Below are positions 1 through 10,984 of a DNA stretch of 64,000 bases, one piece after another. The translations under genes were made by a program, and so were the position numbers. Under the pieces are notes generated by a model, which saw only the letters and a program-made list of their open reading frames with translations, ran no database searches and was not told the DNA's origin. The DNA is from Sipunculus nudus (Eukaryota > Annelida > Sipuncula > Golfingiida > Sipunculidae), in NCBI GenBank assembly GCA_026874595.1, contig CM049306.1:5532019-5596018 (forward strand), in the 5' to 3' direction. Position 1 is the first letter of the stretch. Each line of letters begins with the position of its first letter.

Positions 1-170
1 TCATTGTAAAGGGGGGGGGGAGTTTCTTGACCCCTTGGAACCCCCAACCCCACAATGCCGTGCCCCTGAATATAAGACTTTACAGTGCACTTATTCCATG
101 TGAGTCCAGAACACAAGTAAGGAGTAGCGTTGACCCCCCCCCCCCCCCCCCCTCCATATTGATGCCCCTG
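1..170. mobile_element. Right ends of hAT-like nonautonomous elements (nested, cut by window edge)
   Basis: The stretch ends in 'catattgatgcccctg' at 170. Reversed, this reads CAGGGGCATCAATATGGAGG, a CAGGGGC-type terminus like those of hAT elements elsewhere in this window. A second terminus, gtgcccctg, ends at 68, so one element may be inserted in another. A G run (11-20) and a C run (about 134-152) are included. The left ends are outside the window. Confidence 0.45.
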
Positions 171-721
171 CAAGTAAGTACATTTAAGAGAGGGCAATCA
201 AGCAAGCAGGAATGTTAATGACTGTAGCAGTCTTTGAAATTTGGAGTGTTTTTTTATATTTAAAATATTGATTTAAAATAGACATGTTGTTTTTATATTT
301 TTTAAAGTAAAACAAGTGGTCATTAGCAGCTTTTTATTAGAAACTACTGTACAAAATTCAGTTTGGTTCAGCATAACCATGACCCATCTTTGGGTGCATT
401 GTGGACCCAAGTTTACATGTATAGGCTGCTGAGTAGGTAAGATATTTATTTATCAAATGTGATGCAAGAAGTAGGCTGTGCAAAGATAATTTTGTTAATT
501 TTTTCAAGGCAGTTTTACTGAAACCTTGAATTTGAAGATGAATAAGGAAGACATAAGTAATTTGTGATCAGAATGATAAAATTAGCAAATTCAAAACCTG
601 TAATTATGTGCAATATCATATTTGTGTAGATTAAAATCTGCAGCATGTTCAAAAATTACCTCATGGGCTCATTATAAACAAAATGGTAATTTATGCATCT
701 TATCAATGCTGAATGTGTGCA
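171..721. other. AT-rich non-coding DNA
   Basis: Short homopolymer runs and stop codons in all frames. No gene, RNA or repeat seen. Confidence 0.5.
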
Positions 722-1365
722 CATGGGTGGTGATGGTGGAATAGGTACCAGAGTAACAAGGCCGGATGTGTGAAAGGAGTCGAGGGTACCAATGCTTGAT
801 GTGTGGTGCTTGTGGATTTTGGTCAAGGGTACCAAGGCTTGGTGTGTGTACATGGGTTTTGGTGGAACTGGGTTGAGAGTACCAAGTCTGGATGTGTGAA
901 TACATGACTGGTGGTGAACTTAGGTCCAGGGTACCAAGGCTGGATGAATGTACATAGGTGTTGGTGGAATGGGGTTCAGGGTACCAAGAATGGATGTGTG
1001 CACATTTTTAGTGTTGGGGGAATAGGGTCCAGGGTACCAGTGCTGGATGCATGCATATGGGTGTTGCTTGTTGACATAGGGTTCAGGACACCAAGTCTGG
1101 ATGGTTGAAAACATGACTGGTGGTGGTACCAAGGCTGGTTGTGTGCACACGGTGTTGGGTATCAAGGTTGGATGTGTGTACATGGGTGTTGGTGGAATGG
1201 AGTCCAGGGTACCAAGGCTGGATGTGTGTACAATGGTGTTGGTGGTGGGACTGCATTGGATACCCAGGCTGGGTGGGTAAATATTGGTGGTGGGAGGGTT
1301 TCCAGGGTACCAAGGTTGGATGTGGGTATATTGGTGGTAATGGTGGTATAGTGGTTCCAGTTTTC
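722..1365 (+). repeat. Degenerate minisatellite, roughly 36-56 bp period
   Basis: About 13 imperfect units, each carrying 'gtaccaaggctggatgtgtg' or close variants, starting near 744, 787, 828, 878, 930, 980, 1034, 1090, 1126, 1162, 1209, 1260 and 1308. The spacer is GT-rich (tacatgggtgttggtggaat). Divergence and uneven spacing suggest an old array. Open frames on both strands here come from the low-complexity TGG/GTG-rich composition and are not genes. Confidence 0.85.
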
Positions 1366-3439
1366 CCATGTTAGAGTGAATTTGGGGAGAGTGTGAATAT
1401 TTAATTTAGTAATTCTTGCTTCACTTTATCCAATTTTTTTTTTATTTTTACACAAGTATGCAAATTTTTCCCTCTTGTATAATTTTTGGTAATAGTTGAA
1501 GTTTTCTAGTTGAACTTATTTGCAGGTAATATATTTTTAATCCTCGATTAAATATAAAGTACATGTGATGTTTTACCTTGTTATTGTCAATGCCACTGAA
1601 TTATTAATTGACAGATGCTTGCAACATATTTTGCTAACCAGCAGCTTTAAATTCCTAAGGGGTCTTTGATTCAATTGTTGTAAACATTCATATTATTCCA
1701 TTAAAGAGGTATAACTTTTAGAGGCCTTATATTTATATATCATCATTATGTTACTAGGTGTAAACAGTATTTGAATAAAATGTAAGAAGTGGACATTTTT
1801 ATTTTATAAAAAAAAACCAAATAAATAACTGTTATAAATTCTTCTTGGACTTGTGTCAGTATCAAGCTGATGTCAGTGCATTCCATGCAGCTGCATGCAT
1901 GTTTAAGAACTGTCAGCTGTGTTTCTGACAGTTAATACTATTTCATCTTTTTCTCCAAACTGACTATGGAAATAACACAATTTAGCCACTGATAAATTGC
2001 TACACCTTTTTCAGAAAGATGTCAAAGAAGATTCATTTTGTACACAAGAGGGTACAGAACCAACACCTGTTTTATCATAGACAATGGAGAAGTGAGGTCA
2101 GGTGCTATTTTGAGTGACTCCATGAAAATATGTTTAATTGAGAATGGTTCAGTATGGAAAACCTCGTACCCACTTCGAGGTACAGTACTTTCGCACACTC
2201 TATTCCTAATATAACTAACCCAGCCCAATACATGCAACTTCTCAACCCACTTCAGGAAGAGTGTCTTGAAAATAAAGTGCCCAATAAGGACAAGTCAACT
2301 TCTTCCACAGTTTGTGGCTGCATTAAAATAATTTAGTATTTGATTCTTTTGTTACATCCTTAGTGTTCTACATATTTTCTAAGAAGTCTTTCATGAATTT
2401 TACTATTCACATTATGTAAAATGTTTCACTCTTTTTTATGGTAATTGGATTTTTCCAACTCTTAGAAATGTTTGATGAATCACTGTGAACATACAGCAGT
2501 TACTTAATCTTGTACAATCTGGCTGATTTATCATGTATTTCATTATTTGTATGTGGCTTCATTTGCACCAAATTTGTATTTATGTTAAAGTTCCAAATGT
2601 GATGGTACAGGCTATATATGGCAAATGTGTAATTTGTACTATTTAATTGTCATGATTGATTGCATAAATGTAACCTTGTAAAGCTTCAAGTATTTACAAA
2701 TCGAGGCCTAGTTTTAGGATTCTAATTTAAATTTATATTAAAGTGATACCTACCAAGGATTCGGTATTATGAAAATATTAGGTGTTTAATTAGGGTGCTT
2801 TCAGTATTGCTCTGATAGATTCTTTTGGTACACTAATCAAAATAGCAGCTGATGTGCCTCTCAACTATGCTGAATTGCTGAGAAATCTTCAGTCATGGAA
2901 GACTTTGTTGATGACAGCCTTTTCTGTATTTTATATTACCCTTTTTGGCTGTAAAAAATTGGCTGTAGTCAGACTGAAGCCAGAAACACTGAAAGTAAAT
3001 ATATTGGTATGTCTGAATTATGTAAGTGCTTATTCATGATCTGAGATCAGTTTTGCTACCTTCTAAACATATAGATATTATACAGTCAGTTTTATATAAT
3101 TGCGATACTTGCAGTTGTTACACACAGTGCATGCAAAAATTTATAGTATTGGGACATTTAATTTGCAGTTTTTTCATGCTAGTAAACCTAAGTTGTTTTC
3201 TGCTTCAGGCTGTGTTAGGTTAGATTGTAGAAAACTGTCCAACATAAAAAAAAATCTAAAAGGAGTATACTTGATATAAAAAATTAACACTCGTAAAATA
3301 TAATGCATGTTTCAAGTTTTCTTTTGGAAGAAGAAAGATATTTAAAGGGACATAATCAGGAGCAATATTATACTTATTCTTTCACACTATCAGTTAAAGT
3401 TTGGGTTATACAAAAGTTTCCAGGCAAAACTATTCCAGC
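1366..3439. other. AT-rich DNA without a supported gene
   Basis: Frames are short, the longest about 70 codons (for example 2022-2237 minus and 2854-3039 plus). None shows a family motif or splice signals. It could be intron, 3' UTR or intergenic DNA. Confidence 0.45.
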
Positions 3440-3720
3440 ACACGGTCTCAGTACCTCCCTATAAGTTGTTTAACACCATTATATCGTTTTGCGTATTTGT
3501 AAACACGGTCCACGTCTGTCTGTTTACAATAACAAGGCCACGTGGCCGGAGGTCCGATAAAGCGCATGCGCGTCAATTAACATGCGATGTTTCAACTAAC
3601 GGAAACATGTATTACATTTTTGGGGCAAGGTCAGTGCATCTCCTGATGTTTTGGTCCAGGTGGTGCACGCAGTCCCATCCGCTGTGTTTATGTTGACACC
3701 TCTCATCGCGCCCGGTCCAT
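3440..3720. promoter_or_regulatory. Possible promoter: NRF1-type motif and palindromic E-box
   Basis: A CpG-richer patch in AT-rich surroundings. It holds the 12-bp palindrome ggccacgtggcc at 3536-3547 (core E-box CACGTG) and gcgcatgcgc at 3562-3571, which matches the NRF1 consensus. Such motifs close together are common in animal promoters. No adjoining exon with a clear start or splice site is visible on either side, so it could equally be a repeat remnant or a distal element. Confidence 0.3.
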
Positions 3721-5679
3721 TGTTTTTAACACTCGTGTACAGGAGTAAGCCAACGGATTAAGGGCAAAATTTTTGCAGGTACCTTTTTATTTCAAAGAGA
3801 AGAGCATATTTTTCGTATTAAATAAACATGTTTTATAGGTGATTGGGCCCCTTTAATGTTAAGAAAAATTTGATACACTTATATGTTCTTATATCTATTA
3901 GAAAATTCAAGAACAACTTTTTAAGAGTTTTTTATCAAATAATTATTCAACTTTACAGTTTTAGCTCGCTGACTAAGACGCTTTGGCTTTTAAGTGTTTA
4001 GAATTAAATGCAAGCTGTAAATTTTCAGTTGTAAAATGTAATAGGTTTAAACTTATTTATTATATATTAAAGCTTTGAAAGCAGCTACTTTTAGCCATTA
4101 TTTAAATGGTTCGAATCTGATTCTCTTGAATTGTCAACTTAGTTGATTTTTTTAATTAAATTAAATTTCTGAAATTAAATATTGAAATAAAACTTGCAAA
4201 TTGGTGTATACATTATAGCATTTCATTCAAATCTCTTAAGCTGGCTGGGCATTACTGAGCATGACACTGGTGCTTGCAGTCAGGTAAATTGAGTAAACGT
4301 TCATATAATTTCATTTTTAGCTAAACTCGCAATATGTTAAACCAGTTTTTAGAAATAATAATTAAGATTTTTCTTAATCAAATGGATTCTTTCATCATCA
4401 ATCTTTTTTTCCTTATTGCAATTATTAAATTAAATGTGTATACTGTAGCTCACCTCCACTTTCTTCCTTATTGTATATTTAAAATTGGTTTCACACAGTC
4501 CAAGTGGGTATTTATTACATGCATGTTACAGTCGGAATATGAAATCTTTAATTTTACAAAAATGTAATCATGAGAGGCTCCAGCATCTTTCAGGTTGTCC
4601 ATAAAATTGTAAAATTGACACCAAACACACCAAATGTGTAAGTAATACAACTCGGTAGAGCAAATTATGTGTATATTTATATGCTTAACATTTTAAAATT
4701 ATTAATAAAAAAATAAATTATTGCCTCATTTCCATCTACTAGGATTTTATACATTTTTCTCTTTACCAATTCCAGCTGAGCGCCATGACCCACAAGTTCC
4801 TTGTTATTCATTGTGCAGCAGATCAGATTAGGTTTGCTAGGTTTAATTATTGTTGTAATGCATAGTTAATAATATTTGTGTATACAGCTATGGGGAAGAC
4901 AAAATTGTACCAGTACTGGTACATTCAGTATTGATATGATAAATGAATACGTGCAGACAACAGATATTTAAGTAGATACTAAATAAACCTTATCTTATTG
5001 CTGTTAATGTGCGTGACTGCATTTATTGTAAAAGAACACTTACAGAAAACTGTGTATTTCAAATATAATATACATGGCCATTTCTGATAAAGGTCTGCAC
5101 TATGTATTCCACATTTTTATGCCAAGCATTTTTAAACTAACGAAAATTTTGTAGAAGCCATGAACTGCCATCAAACTATCAGCATTGCCCATTTTAAATA
5201 TACTGATATATAAAATATTCTTTTTTCATCTTTTGAGATAAGAGTTCTGTCCTTTTATAATGATATGGGACCAGTTATGAGTCTTAGACTTATACATGGT
5301 ATTTTAAATCACTTTTAATATGTTTCTATACCCACAATAAGTAATTCTGTTTTGATATATGTTTCTATTATTATGATATATAAGGTTTCGTCTTCAGCAC
5401 CTGGCTGTAATGTATTTGATCTGGGAAATTTAAGGAGGCAATCAATAATTTCCTGGTAGCTTTATATAATAACCTATAATTGATAACCCATACTGGAAAC
5501 GTTTCCTGTTCAGTGCATCCTCCAAATTAGAAAGCATTGTCTAAGGAATAAGTGTTATCTTTCCAGTAAATTTGTGAGTTGTTTCATCAGAAGCACCTCG
5601 TCAGGTTTTCATAATGGTTGCAGTGGACATAAAACGGCAAAGACAAACAACAAAGAACATTTTCTGTGACTTTAAATAT
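3721..5679. other. AT-rich DNA without a supported gene
   Basis: The longest frame is about 77 codons (4334-4567) and is low-complexity and Ile/Phe-rich because of base composition. No RNA gene or ordered repeat found. Confidence 0.45.
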
Positions 5680-6360
5680 TTTTCAAAACATGTTTTATTT
5701 TGTAGACATTTTTGAGACATGATTAAAATGTGAATATGCCTTCGATGGGCAAATGTAATTTTTTTCTAGGAAAACGAAACTTTCTTTTGAAACATACAGT
5801 GACATGTTTTACTCTAATTAAAACATGTTTCTTTGGAAAACACATGTTTCGAAAAATGGGACAAATACATGTTTTAGGCTGAACAGACGTTTTGAAAAGT
5901 TACATGTTTTATGAAAGTGAAACATGTCTTAAAACATGTCTTATATGTGACATATTTCATGTAAAGACATGTAACACTGAGACATGTTTAACTCTAAGTT
6001 TAAAACATGTTTCTTAGGAGAAAACATGTTTCGAAAAATGGGACAACTACATGTTTTAGGCCAAACAAACGTTTTAATTAGTTACATGTTTTATGAAAAA
6101 TGAGACATGTTATAAGACATGTCTTATATGCGACATATTTCATATAAAAATATGTAACACAGAGACATTTTTTATCTTACTGTCCATGAAATTTTCTCTG
6201 TGTGTGAAACATCTGTTATATATAAACATGTTTCAAGAGGATTAAAAACATGCTTTCGCAGTTGAAACATCTGTGTTATGAAACATGCTGGAAACATGTT
6301 TCGAAAAATGGGACAGGATGGTGTTTTAAATAGAAACATGAAACATGTCCTCAGTTTTTA
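5680..6360. repeat. ~180-bp tandem duplication dense in AAACATGTTT palindromes
   Basis: Two clear copies start at 5801 and 5981 (gacatgttttactctaa / gacatgtttaactctaa). Each contains 'catgtttcgaaaaatggga', then an 'acatgttttagg' block and a 'gttacatgttttatgaaa' block. A decayed third copy starts about 6163 and repeats 'catgtttcgaaaaatggga' near 6295. The 10-bp palindrome aaacatgttt or a one-base variant recurs roughly a dozen times. No coding frame. Confidence 0.75.
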
Positions 6361-6578
6361 GAGTGTACAAGAAAGGTTAACTAGTAAAGCATGATGAGCC
6401 CCTGACCTTTTAACATTTACACAAAGGTCCAGTCTTCCTCATTCCCATTTGATTCGCCAAAACGGAAAATGATTCCGGCTAAATTGCCGCCATCGCCGGT
6501 TTGCAATGGGTTTCCCGATAATTCCCTGGTGGCCAAATCTTTAGGATCCTTCCATTTCCCACAGCGTGTGACTGGGAG
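6361..6578. other. Unique sequence before the 51-bp array
   Basis: More balanced base composition than its neighbours, with a few CpGs (aattgccgccatcgccggtt). No frame or RNA recognised. Confidence 0.4.
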
Positions 6579-7810
6579 GTTATCTTACGAGATAAAAGTC
6601 TAGAGCGATCACCGTCAGGTATAATACAGCTTATCTCACGATATAAAAGTCCAGAGCGATCACCGTCAGTTATAATACAGCTTATCTTACGAGATAAAAG
6701 TCCAGAGCGATCACCGTCAGTTATAATACAGCTTATCTTACGAGATAAAAGTCCAGAGCGATCACCGTCAGTTATAATACAGCTTATCTTACGAGATAAA
6801 AGTCCAGAGCGATCACCGTCAGTTATAATACAGCTTATCTCACGAGATAAAAGTCCAGAGCAATCACCGTCAGTTATAATACAGCTTATCTCACGAGATA
6901 AAAGTCCAGAGCGATCACCGTCAGTTATAATACAGCTTATCTCACGAGATAAAAGTCCAGAGCGATCACCGTCAGTTATAATACAGCTTATCTTACGAGA
7001 TAAAAGTCCAGAGCGATTACCGTCAGTTATAATACAGCTTATCTTACGAGATAAAAGTCCAGAGCGATTACCGTCAGTTATAATATAGCTTATCTTACGA
7101 GATCAAAGTCCAGAGCGATCACCGTCAGTTATAATACAGCTTATCTTACGAGATAAAAGTCCAGAGCGATCACCGTCAGTTATAATACAGCTTATCTCAC
7201 GAGATAAAAGTCCAGAGCGATCACCGTCAGTTATAATACAGCTTATCTCACGAGATAAAAGTCCAGAGCGATCACCGTCAGTTATAATACAGCTTATCTC
7301 ACGAGATAAAAGTCCAGAGCGATCACCGTCAGTTATAATACAGCTTATCTCACGAGATAAAAGTCCAGAGCGATCACCGTCAGTTATAATACAGCTTATC
7401 TCACGAGATAAAAGTCCAGAGCGATCACCGTCAGTTATAATACAGCTTATCTTACCAGATAAAAGTCCAGAGCGATCACCGTCAGTTATAATACAGCTTA
7501 TCTTACCAGATAAAAGTCCAGAGCGATCACCGTCAGTTATAATACAGCTTATCTTACAAGATAAAAGTCCAGAGCGATCACCGTCAGTTATTATACAGCT
7601 AATCTTACGAGATAAAAGTCCAGAGCGATTACCGTCAGTTATAATATAGCTTATCTTACGAGATCAAAGTCCAGAGCAATCACCGTCAGTTATAATACAG
7701 CTTATCTTACGAGATAAAAGTCCAGAGCGATCACCGTCAGTTATAATACAGCTTATCTTACGAGATAAAAGTCCAGAGCGATCACCGTCAGTTATAATAT
7801 AGCTGATCTT
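6579..7810 (+). repeat. 51-bp minisatellite, about 24 copies
   Basis: The unit is read as 'cttatcttacgagataaaag', 'tccagagcgatcaccgtcag', 'ttataatacag'. Starts at 6681 and 6732 confirm the 51-bp period. Copies are highly alike. Variants include cttatctCac, gatTacc, taccagat and an 'agatcaaag' unit that occurs twice (about 7100 and 7662), suggesting a multi-unit duplication. The period is divisible by three, so a 17-residue peptide repeat appears on the minus strand; I read it as incidental. It includes 'atctTACGAGAT'-type near-palindromes (ATCTCacGAGAT) that could form hairpins. Confidence 0.95.
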
Positions 7811-8410
7811 AAGAGTAACTGAATGAGTATTGCTTAGATTTTTGTTATATCTTGATTCAAGCATGGAGGTACCATATTAAAGTACCAAAGCTAACACAGC
7901 CGACTTGTTACTCTGCACACTTGTTTAAGATCGTATACCGTAAGACGGTACTTTCTTAAATATGATTTTGATGAAAAAGTAAATTTTGACATTCAGTCGG
8001 GAAATGGCAAACAATTTCTGAGTGCTGGAATATATATAAATATATATCTACGCCTTATTCAAATACCACCCAAAAAGAATGTCTTGATCTACCTGTGCTT
8101 AAAACGTGCTCTCAATATTTACGGATATATATTCGGTAGAAGGATATTTGCTTTTTAATATCTAAGTTGACTACAACGTCTTGATCATATCACGCTTACT
8201 TAGAAGAGTCAAAAGCGCGTTCAAATGGAAGACCTCGGAATTTCTCTTGGTGAATGAACAAGATTCTTGGAAAAAAGTGCGGGTCTGTAAGAGGCGTTAC
8301 CGCATCATGGTAATTATCTGGCAATTGCATAACGGTATAGAATGGTGTTTGCGCAAACAATTTATTAACACGTGTCAGTACACGCTCACGGGTTGATTAT
8401 GATTAAGAGG
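7811..8410. other. No supported feature
   Basis: Ordinary mixed sequence. A 71-codon plus frame (8181-8396) has no recognisable motif and no convincing splice context. Confidence 0.4.
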
Positions 8411-8580
8411 ACTTGAATGTATCCCAGTTGTGGCATGCGGAGTGCTAAAGCCCTCTTTATACAGTGCGTCATACTCAACTGAATCATTGACGGTGCTTGA
8501 ATATATCCATGTTAAGACACGTGCGGGGTGAAAACGTGACCTTCTATACAGTGAGACACACTTAACTCAATGACTAGCGG
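8411..8580 (+). repeat. Imperfect ~86-bp tandem duplication
   Basis: Two diverged copies: 'acttgaatgtatcccagtt...atacagtgcgtcatactcaactgaatca' and 'gcttgaatatatccatgtt...atacagtgagacacacttaactcaatga'. Shared blocks occur in the same order, with substitutions and small indels. Confidence 0.55.
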
Positions 8581-10258
8581 CTGTTTGCCTGATAAGACAT
8601 CGATGTATTTTGCTCTTGAAACGTAGGTTTAGCAGACCAGTCCTTAAGATTGTGATTAATAATGCAGATGTGCGCCGTTTCTGACGATACTAATTCAGTT
8701 TCCTCTAAAAGTCAAACTCTCAGTTTTTCCATTTTCACAAAGAATTAGAAGTATTATATCTAACACCTACCGTCATGTTATCATACATCTTCATTTAAAA
8801 AAGCTTTTTTTATCAGAAGGTTGGTTAATTTGTTATTGATCAGAATAAGGGGAGAGTAGGAGAGACTAATGTGGTTTAAAACCAGCACAGACGGATGCAT
8901 CGTACGGTCAATGCAGTCAGAAGGGGTCATATTTGCGATGGGTACCAGTTTATTGTAGTCTAACCAGATTTCCATCCGAAAAGAGTGTGGTATTCTGCAT
9001 CAAACAAAGGGAGACCGTGATCCCATTAAACAACCTACACGAACGCCCCCTAGGAGACTAGAATCTCGGCTTCTCTCAGGACTGTAGTTCAAAGTGACGA
9101 ACACTTTTCTCATGAAATGTAATTCTCGAAAAAAGACAGGACTTATTGGACACTTTCAGACTCGGTAATTATGCAAATATTTATATAAGACAACATTACA
9201 CATCTAATACTTATAAAAGGAATTCGGTTCACCTTTGTTTGCAATGTTCTCTAAAGCCGCGTTGCGTACGATACTGTGCGATACATCATTTTAAAGGTTA
9301 TTGTTCCCACAGTGTCCTCGTCGATATGAGAATATATAATTTTTAATGAACACATTATTTTGAGTGATATTTGCTTTTTATGACCTGCATGGAGGTTTAC
9401 ACCGAAAACAGCCGAACTGCCTTCGGCAAAGACCGGATTGCCTGTGCGGTCCAATACAGCACTAGATTAAGACTATATTGTGCAAATGGATAACCCAAGC
9501 TTTCAATGAGGGATTTAAGCATATTTGGCCTGTCATTAGACCCAGGCTCTGACCCACGTGCGTGGTCAGTAAATGTGAAAACACTCTCGCTTTATGAAAT
9601 GAAGGGGTCAACCCAGAGAGATAAATGACAAGACCTAATACATGGTCCCCATTTTCGGAAATGGGGTGTGGGTGGGGTGGTGGCGGGGTTTCCAGGACTC
9701 ATTATTGGTCTGATACGATTCAAAAACGGTTCCATCTTCAGATGGGTCCGCTCCTGCTACTAACGAGGTATACATATTTCCATATCTTTTTTCAGGAATA
9801 GTTTCCTTCCTTAAAACATACATTAAATTTACCATTCATGTCTTTCTCACATTTCGTATTAACATGCTTTAAAGGCATTATGATGAACTTTGCACCTCAT
9901 CGAATTTGATGGGTAAACGTTATGGCTCACGTTTGTGATACAAATAATTCATATAATAATAATAATAATAAGAAGAAGAAGAATAAAAAATAATAAAACA
10001 CTCAGCGAGCGCATACCGCCCCAAATGCCGCGTTAGTCTAGTATAAATTCTACTTCCGGGAGCCTGATATAAAACCAGACAAAAGAACATGGCACAAACA
10101 CATGCTTCTGGATAATTATAAAACAGTTCCTCCATCTCTAATATCAGTCTCTCCAAAACATTTAACTGAGCTTTGATCATTTAAGATATACAATGAAAAC
10201 CTGTGCAACAAGACCACACGTGGGACTGGTCAGAAGTGTTCATACTTCACAATAAGAC
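8581..10258. other. No supported gene; dispersed-repeat fragment at 8660-8700
   Basis: The segment 'gcagatgtgcgccgtttctgac' near 8663 resembles 'gcagatgtgcacgccatttctgac' near 48562, so both are probably pieces of one dispersed repeat. A short aat/aag triplet run lies near 9955-9985. Frames up to 86 codons carry no family signal. Confidence 0.4.
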
Positions 10259-10259
10259 A

Positions 10260-10378
10260 GGTCAGTTATTACAAGTGTGATAGCGTTTGGTTCACTCAAG
10301 GGTGGTCTTACTGGATAGGTCAGTTACTACAAGTGTGAAAGCGTTTGGTTCACTCAAGGGTGGTCTTAATAGGCAGTT
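10260..10378 (+). repeat. 59-bp tandem duplication, two copies
   Basis: Copies start at 10261 and 10320 with gtcagttattacaagtgtg and gtcagttactacaagtgtg. Both continue through gcgtttggttcactcaaggg and tggtctta with few mismatches. Confidence 0.85.
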
Positions 10379-10984
10379 GGTCTTATTAGAGAGGTGGTCT
10401 TTCAGACAGGTTCATCTCTATATTAACACCAGCAGCACGATGGGAAGGCAGCGTTTGCGATTGTAATTTTGACAGGAGGTCATGACACTTCCTTTAGGAC
10501 AGAATGAATCACGAACGCCAATTTTTGTTCCGCCATGAGATATTATAGGCTTATAATACGCAAATGGTAACAGCGGTCAAATACCAGGTTAAAGAATGAT
10601 ACTAAACGTGCACTTAATCCCGTAAGGTCCACTGTATAGACTCGATCGCAGCACGGTAGCTAGGTAAAGGGCGGGTTAATCCTGGTGTTTTGATGTAGGC
10701 AGATAGAGAACATGTATTATGTACATATCATTCCTACAGAATGAGAACACCCGGGCGGGCGATCTACGCAATACGTTCACGTATTGACTATGTAATGTAG
10801 TCATGGACGTTTGCTGTAAAACAACATGGTTATATCAGCCGGCTCAATCAGCCGCGAACTCTGCTGGCCGGTACACAGAGTATACATACAAACAACCAGC
10901 GTGTCCCGGTAATGTGCCTCATCAGACCACACTGTACCTGAATACATACTTCCTGGTTAATCACGCCAACCTATTCACGTACCT

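Noticed and set aside
722..1369. 149-codon minus frame (1369-920) and plus frames as genes
   Set aside because: They translate the degenerate GT-rich minisatellite and overlap in several frames on both strands.
7664..7864. 17-residue peptide repeat on the minus strand of the 51-bp array
   Set aside because: Open only for a few units; a unit length divisible by three explains it.
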